Source of the DNA: Kiritimatiellia bacterium
GTDB lineage: Bacteria; Verrucomicrobiota; Kiritimatiellia; RFP12; UBA1067
Length of the DNA stretch: 8,799 bases
Assembly (NCBI GenBank): GCA_017430155.1
Contig: JAFRNO010000753.1
Span: 1 to 8,799, forward strand
Direction: 5' to 3'
Below, piece after piece: positions 6,021-8,799 of this stretch (its first letter is position 1; every line of letters starts with the position of its first letter). The translations under genes and the position numbers were made by a program. Below the pieces are notes generated by a model. It worked only from the letters and a program-made list of their open reading frames with translations. It did not search any database and was not told the DNA's origin.

Positions 6021-7187
6021 CTACCGGGCGGGGGCGAGGAGCGGGGCGAGGAGGGCGTCGGCCTCCTGCAGGAGCGCGCGCAGGTCCGCGGGGGACTCGC
6101 CGCGCGCCACGGCGAGGAGGAACTTCCGGTACGCCTCGCCCGCCGCCACCAGGTCCTCGCCGCGGCCGATCACGTACAGCGGCATCTCGCGCGCCTTCTG
6201 CGCGGCAGCCGCCCGCACGTACATGTTCGTGGCCGACTGGCTGATGGCCTCGGCGAAGGAGCAGGACGCGCCCTGCGCGCCGATCGTGCGGTCGAAGGCC
6301 TCCGGATAGAGCCGCAGACGCGAGGCGAAGGTCTGCACGTCCCAGGTGCTCGCGCGGCCCGGCGAAAGGACCGCACGCGACAGGCGGGCGAGCCGCTCGT
6401 CCGACACGCGGTCCTGCTCGGCGGGATCCTTCTCGCCCGTCAGCTGCTCCGCGAGCCACTTGCCGTCCCAGGCCGCGCCGGAAGCGAGGCGCTCGAGCGT
6501 TTTCTTGAAGAGATGCTTTTCGCGGACGTAGCCGACCACGTACCCCGGCAGGGCGGCCGCCGCCCCCTTCGCGACGCGCAGGTCCGAGCAGAGCGCGGGG
6601 AAGAACGGCAGCCGCGCCGAGCTCCAGAGCCCCAGCACGAACCGCACGTCATCGTGCGCCGTCTGCGCGTCGGCGGCGCGCAGCGCGCCCTGCACCATCC
6701 AGTCCGGCAACTCGCCCGGCGTGACGCCGCGCGCCGCGGTGCGGTCGATCCACGCGCGCAGGTAGGCGCGGGCGATCTCGAAGCGCAGCTGCTCCAGGTC
6801 CGAGAAGCCCGGGGACGGCAGCCACACGCGCGTGACGAAAACCTTGTCCCGCCGCGACGTGCGCACGATCACGCGCGTGTCGTTCGTGCGCCCGTCCAGG
6901 GCGTGGATCACGAGGCCCGGCTCCGCGCGGCGCGGCATCTCGAGCTTGTACGCCTTCTCGAGCTCGCGCAGGTTGCGGGTGGCGAACTGGAGGATCGGCA
7001 GGCGAAACCCCATCGGGTCGCCCGGCACGTCCGCCGCCACCACCTTCACGAAGCCGCCCGCTGAGGTGGCGACCTTCGGCAGGTCGGACGGCTTGCGCCG
7101 CGCAACGGCCGGCACGTCGTCCTGCGCGCCCGCGACAACGGCGCCAACGCACGCAAGAAGGCAGAGTAGCTGGCGGAACGCGGCCAT
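6021..7187 (-). CDS. Secreted protein resembling a gluzincin/peptidase-MA-like domain with a degenerate zinc site
   Basis: This 388-residue protein has a signal peptide (MAAFRQLLCLLACVGAVVAGAQ, cleavage near residue 21) and no other obvious membrane segment, so it is probably periplasmic. I do not recognise a named family. Residues 130-147 (LEQLRFEIARAYLRAW) are followed by GELPDWMVQGALRAAD at 158-173, which mirrors the order in gluzincins of the peptidase-MA type: a helix with HExxH, then (L)P-x-W-L-x-E-G. Here both zinc histidines are replaced (FEIAR, 136-140) and the Glu of the second motif is Gln166. The following part (YVVGYVREKHLFKKTLERL...AEQLTG, about 217-250) resembles the helical segment after the active site in those enzymes. 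It is therefore likely a non-catalytic relative, perhaps a scaffold or binding protein. The start lies 8 nt after the tyrS stop, without a ribosome-binding site, implying coupling. The role is unknown. Confidence 0.8.
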   Translation of the reverse strand: MAAFRQLLCLLACVGAVVAGAQDDVPAVARRKPSDLPKVATSAGGFVKVVAADVPGDPMGFRLPILQFATRNLRELEKAYKLEMPRRAEPGLVIHALDGRTNDTRVIVRTSRRDKVFVTRVWLPSPGFSDLEQLRFEIARAYLRAWIDRTAARGVTPGELPDWMVQGALRAADAQTAHDDVRFVLGLWSSARLPFFPALCSDLRVAKGAAAALPGYVVGYVREKHLFKKTLERLASGAAWDGKWLAEQLTGEKDPAEQDRVSDERLARLSRAVLSPGRASTWDVQTFASRLRLYPEAFDRTIGAQGASCSFAEAISQSATNMYVRAAAAQKAREMPLYVIGRGEDLVAAGEAYRKFLLAVARGESPADLRALLQEADALLAPLLAPAR

Positions 7188-7195
7188 GCGGACGG

Positions 7196-8458
7196 TCAGC
7201 GGACTTTCAGGAGGAAGTGGTTCTTCTTGCCGCTGCGAAGCACGGCCACGCGGCCATCCACGAAATCGGATTCGTTGAACGCGCGGTTCGCGTCGATCTT
7301 CGCGCCGTTGAGCGAGAGCCCGCCCTGCTGCGCCATGCGGCGCGCGTCACCGCGCGAATTGAACATACCCGCGTCCGCCGCGACCATGAAGACGGGCTTG
7401 CCGACGCAGTCGGCCTTCGCGAGCTCCGCGCTCTTCACGTCCTTGAAGATCGTCTCCAGCTCGTCCGCGCTCTTTCCTTCCACGGAGCCGCCGAAGAGCG
7501 TCTGGGTTGCGCCGAGCGCCACCTTGAGTCCCTCCTCGCCGTGGACGAGACGTGTGATCTCCTCCGCAAGCGCCTTCTGCGGGATGCGTGCCTCGGGATG
7601 GGCTATCATCTCCGACTCAAGCGTGGCGATCTCGCCGAGCGGACGCATCGAGAACACCTTCAGGTAGCGGATCACGTCGGCGTCGGCCGCGCGGAGGAAG
7701 TACTGGTACCAGTCGTAGACGCTCGTCATCTGCGCGTTCAGGAAGAGCGCGTTGCCCTCGCTCTTGCCGAACTTCTTGCCCGTCGAGTCGAGGAGCAGCG
7801 GGAACGTGAGGCCGTAGGCCGTCTTGCCGCGCATGCGGTGCACGAGGTCGGTGCCCGCCGTGATGTTGCCCCACTGGTCGGCGCCGCCCACTTCGATCGA
7901 ACAGCCGAAGTTGTCGTAGAGGTGGAGGAAGTCGTTGCCCTGGAGGATCTGGTAGCTGAACTCGGTGAAGGTGAGCGCGCCCTCGCTCGCCTCGAGGCGC
8001 TTCTTCACGCTCTCCTTGGCGAGCATCTGCGGTACGCGGAAGTTGATCGCGATGTCGCGCAGGAACTCGATCGCGCTCGTGCCCTTGTACCAGTCGTAGT
8101 TGTCCACGAGGATGGCGGCGTTGGGTCCGTCGAAGTCGAGGATGCGCGCGAGGTTCTCGCGGATGCCCTTCTTGTTCTTCTCCACCTGCTCGACGGTGAG
8201 CATGTTGCGCTCGGCGGACTTCCCGGACGGGTCGCCGATGAGGCCGGTCGCGCCGCCCACGAGGGCAATCACCTTGTGCCCCGCCTGCTGGAAGCGGCGG
8301 AGCACCATGATGGACACGAGGTTCCCCGCCTGCAGCGAGGCGGCGGAGGGGTCGAAGCCGCAGTACACCGTCTGCGGCGTCTCCAGCAGTTTCTCGATTT
8401 CGGGGTCGGTCACGGCCTCCACGAGGCCGCGCGCCTTCAGTTCTTCCAGCAGCGTCAT
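7196..8458 (-). CDS. tyrS: Tyrosyl-tRNA synthetase
   Basis: The 420-residue length and motif order are those of bacterial TyrRS, a cytoplasmic class Ic homodimer that charges tRNA-Tyr. Visible landmarks are the tyrosine-binding strand VYCGFDPSAASL (31-42), RRFQQAGHKVIALVGGATGLIGDPSGK (54-80), FSYQILQGND (167-176), GGADQWGNI (191-199), the KMSKS-type loop KFGKS (229-233), and a C-terminal S4 RNA-binding domain (about 350-420) ending in HFLLKVR. The HIGH motif, normally SLHxGHL or SLHxGNL, reads SLQAGNL (41-47), so the first histidine is Gln43. Everything else looks functional, including the tyrosine-site residues. The ATG overlaps the ribF stop as ATGA. An own promoter box lies at 8507-8515, with a 42-nt leader and a purine-rich stretch (AAAGAG) before the start. 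The degenerate-peptidase gene follows after 8 nt. Confidence 0.97.
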   Translation of the reverse strand: MTLLEELKARGLVEAVTDPEIEKLLETPQTVYCGFDPSAASLQAGNLVSIMVLRRFQQAGHKVIALVGGATGLIGDPSGKSAERNMLTVEQVEKNKKGIRENLARILDFDGPNAAILVDNYDWYKGTSAIEFLRDIAINFRVPQMLAKESVKKRLEASEGALTFTEFSYQILQGNDFLHLYDNFGCSIEVGGADQWGNITAGTDLVHRMRGKTAYGLTFPLLLDSTGKKFGKSEGNALFLNAQMTSVYDWYQYFLRAADADVIRYLKVFSMRPLGEIATLESEMIAHPEARIPQKALAEEITRLVHGEEGLKVALGATQTLFGGSVEGKSADELETIFKDVKSAELAKADCVGKPVFMVAADAGMFNSRGDARRMAQQGGLSLNGAKIDANRAFNESDFVDGRVAVLRSGKKNHFLLKVR

Positions 8459-8799
8459 CTCTTTGTCTCTTTTTGTTCGGTTGGCACGTTCGCGTGAACG
8501 TCTGTTAGTATAGCAAATCCAGCAGATTCCTTGTCGCGGGCAATTTGCTCGCGCAGGTCGTCAATGGATTCAAAGGTGCGTTCCGGGCGGATGAACGCCG
8601 TGAATGCGACCCGCAGCGAGGTGGGGGGCGGCGTGGTCGGCGCGTTGAGCAGATGCACCTCGAGCACGGGCGCGGGCCAAGCGCGCGCGCCCATCGTGGG
8701 CGCCACGCCCCAGTTCGCGAGACCGCGTCCGAGCGCCGTCTCCACGGCATACACGCCGTGCACAAGCGGAAGGTCACCGAGAGATGGCACGATGTTGAG
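8455..8799 (-). CDS. ribF: Bifunctional riboflavin kinase / FAD synthetase, C-terminal kinase domain (partial, 5' end outside window)
   Basis: The frame enters at the right edge and ends at TGA 8455-8457, giving the last 114 residues. They match the riboflavin kinase domain that closes RibF: HGVYAVET near the start, then NWGVAPTMG (Mg-ATP binding PT motif), LEVHLL (with the candidate catalytic Glu), FIRPERTFESIDDLREQIARD. RibF phosphorylates riboflavin to FMN and adenylylates it to FAD. The FAD synthetase half should lie beyond 8799. Two oddities are visible. The usual gDLYG segment after the LEVHLL strand is replaced by a Pro/Thr-rich stretch (APTTPPPTS). The protein continues past the normal end with a tail (TDVHANVPTEQKETKR) whose codons contain the tyrS promoter box and hairpin. 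The stop overlaps the tyrS start (ATGA). Valine (GTG, 8790) is internal, not a start. Confidence 0.9.
   Translation of the reverse strand, partial: LNIVPSLGDLPLVHGVYAVETALGRGLANWGVAPTMGARAWPAPVLEVHLLNAPTTPPPTSLRVAFTAFIRPERTFESIDDLREQIARDKESAGFAILTDVHANVPTEQKETKR
8486..8501 (-). promoter_or_regulatory. 6-bp inverted repeat at the predicted 5' end of the tyrS leader
   Basis: ACGTTC-GCGT-GAACGT is a perfect 6-bp inverted repeat around a 4-nt loop, directly downstream of the tyrS -10 box. It would form a hairpin at the very 5' end of the tyrS mRNA or serve as a small operator. It is too short and lacks the conserved T-box elements, so a tRNA-sensing T-box is not supported. Confidence 0.35.
8507..8515 (-). 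promoter_or_regulatory. Extended -10 promoter box for tyrS inside the ribF 3' end
   Basis: The minus strand reads TGCTATACT, the same box as at the other three promoters except for the spacer base. It overlaps the codons for Ala-Ile-Leu in the ribF tail, which use GCT, ATA and CTA, A+T-rich choices unlike the surrounding G/C-ending codons. The predicted transcript would start near 8500 and have a leader of about 42 nt before tyrS. Confidence 0.5.

Noticed and set aside
4967..7064. Overlapping long plus-strand frames opposite htpX and the 388-residue gene
   Set aside because: They are Arg/Ala/His/Pro-rich with no domains, and htpX on the opposite strand is unambiguous.
5971..8490. Shared 9-mer tggcacgtt in the htpX leader (5971-5979) and the tyrS leader (8482-8490)
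   Set aside because: Two copies of a 9-mer in different positions relative to the start codon, without symmetry, are too weak to call an operator.
8459..8517. T-box riboswitch ahead of tyrS
   Set aside because: The leader is only about 42 nt and has no T-box bulge sequence, specifier loop or terminator.
1..8799. Mobile element, phage, CRISPR, toxin-antitoxin or tRNA genes
   Set aside because: No transposase or integrase motifs, terminal inverted repeats, regularly spaced repeats, small toxin-antitoxin pairs or tRNA cloverleaf sequences were seen on either strand.

Overview
The window is a compact, clearly G+C-rich bacterial chromosome segment in which every supported gene lies on the minus strand. 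Read in transcription order (right to left) there are four short transcription units: ribF (3' part) - tyrS - a secreted degenerate peptidase-like protein; htpX - licD-like; a large secreted reprolysin-type metalloprotease; and folB - a sugar-1-phosphate nucleotidyltransferase (5' part, running off the left edge). No tRNA, rRNA, CRISPR array, insertion sequence or phage gene is visible, and no stretch longer than 300 bases lacks a gene. The long plus-strand open frames are antisense shadows produced by G+C-rich third positions.

The organism is probably a member of the Planctomycetota-Verrucomicrobiota-Chlamydiota group, perhaps a Kiritimatiellota-like anaerobe. This is inference from protein style: a large secreted zincin carrying Lys-rich immunoglobulin-like modules and a Gly/Ser/Thr-rich C-terminal beta domain, in a high-G+C genome with ordinary housekeeping enzymes. 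No sequence in the window proves the taxonomy.

The most consistent signal outside the genes is a box reading TGGTATACT (TGCTATACT in one case) on the minus strand. It occurs four times, each time just ahead of folB, the metalloprotease, htpX or tyrS. It matches an extended -10 promoter (TGnTATAAT-like), and no good -35 hexamer accompanies it. At htpX and at the metalloprotease the box lies so close to the start codon that the mRNAs should be leaderless or nearly so. At tyrS the box and a small hairpin sit inside the last codons of ribF, so tyrS can be made both by read-through with an ATGA overlap and from its own promoter.

Functionally, ribF (FMN/FAD synthesis), tyrS (Tyr-tRNA charging) and folB (folate synthesis) are housekeeping. 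htpX (inner-membrane quality-control protease), the LicD-like enzyme and the nucleotidyltransferase (precursor activation for cell-surface glycans) belong to envelope maintenance. The large metalloprotease and the degenerate peptidase-like protein are exported. Points worth a second look are the degenerate zinc site of the 388-residue secreted protein, the QAGN sequence in place of HIGH in TyrRS, the modular metalloprotease with its unassigned C-terminal domain, and the promoter layout. I did not find a clear new multi-gene system.
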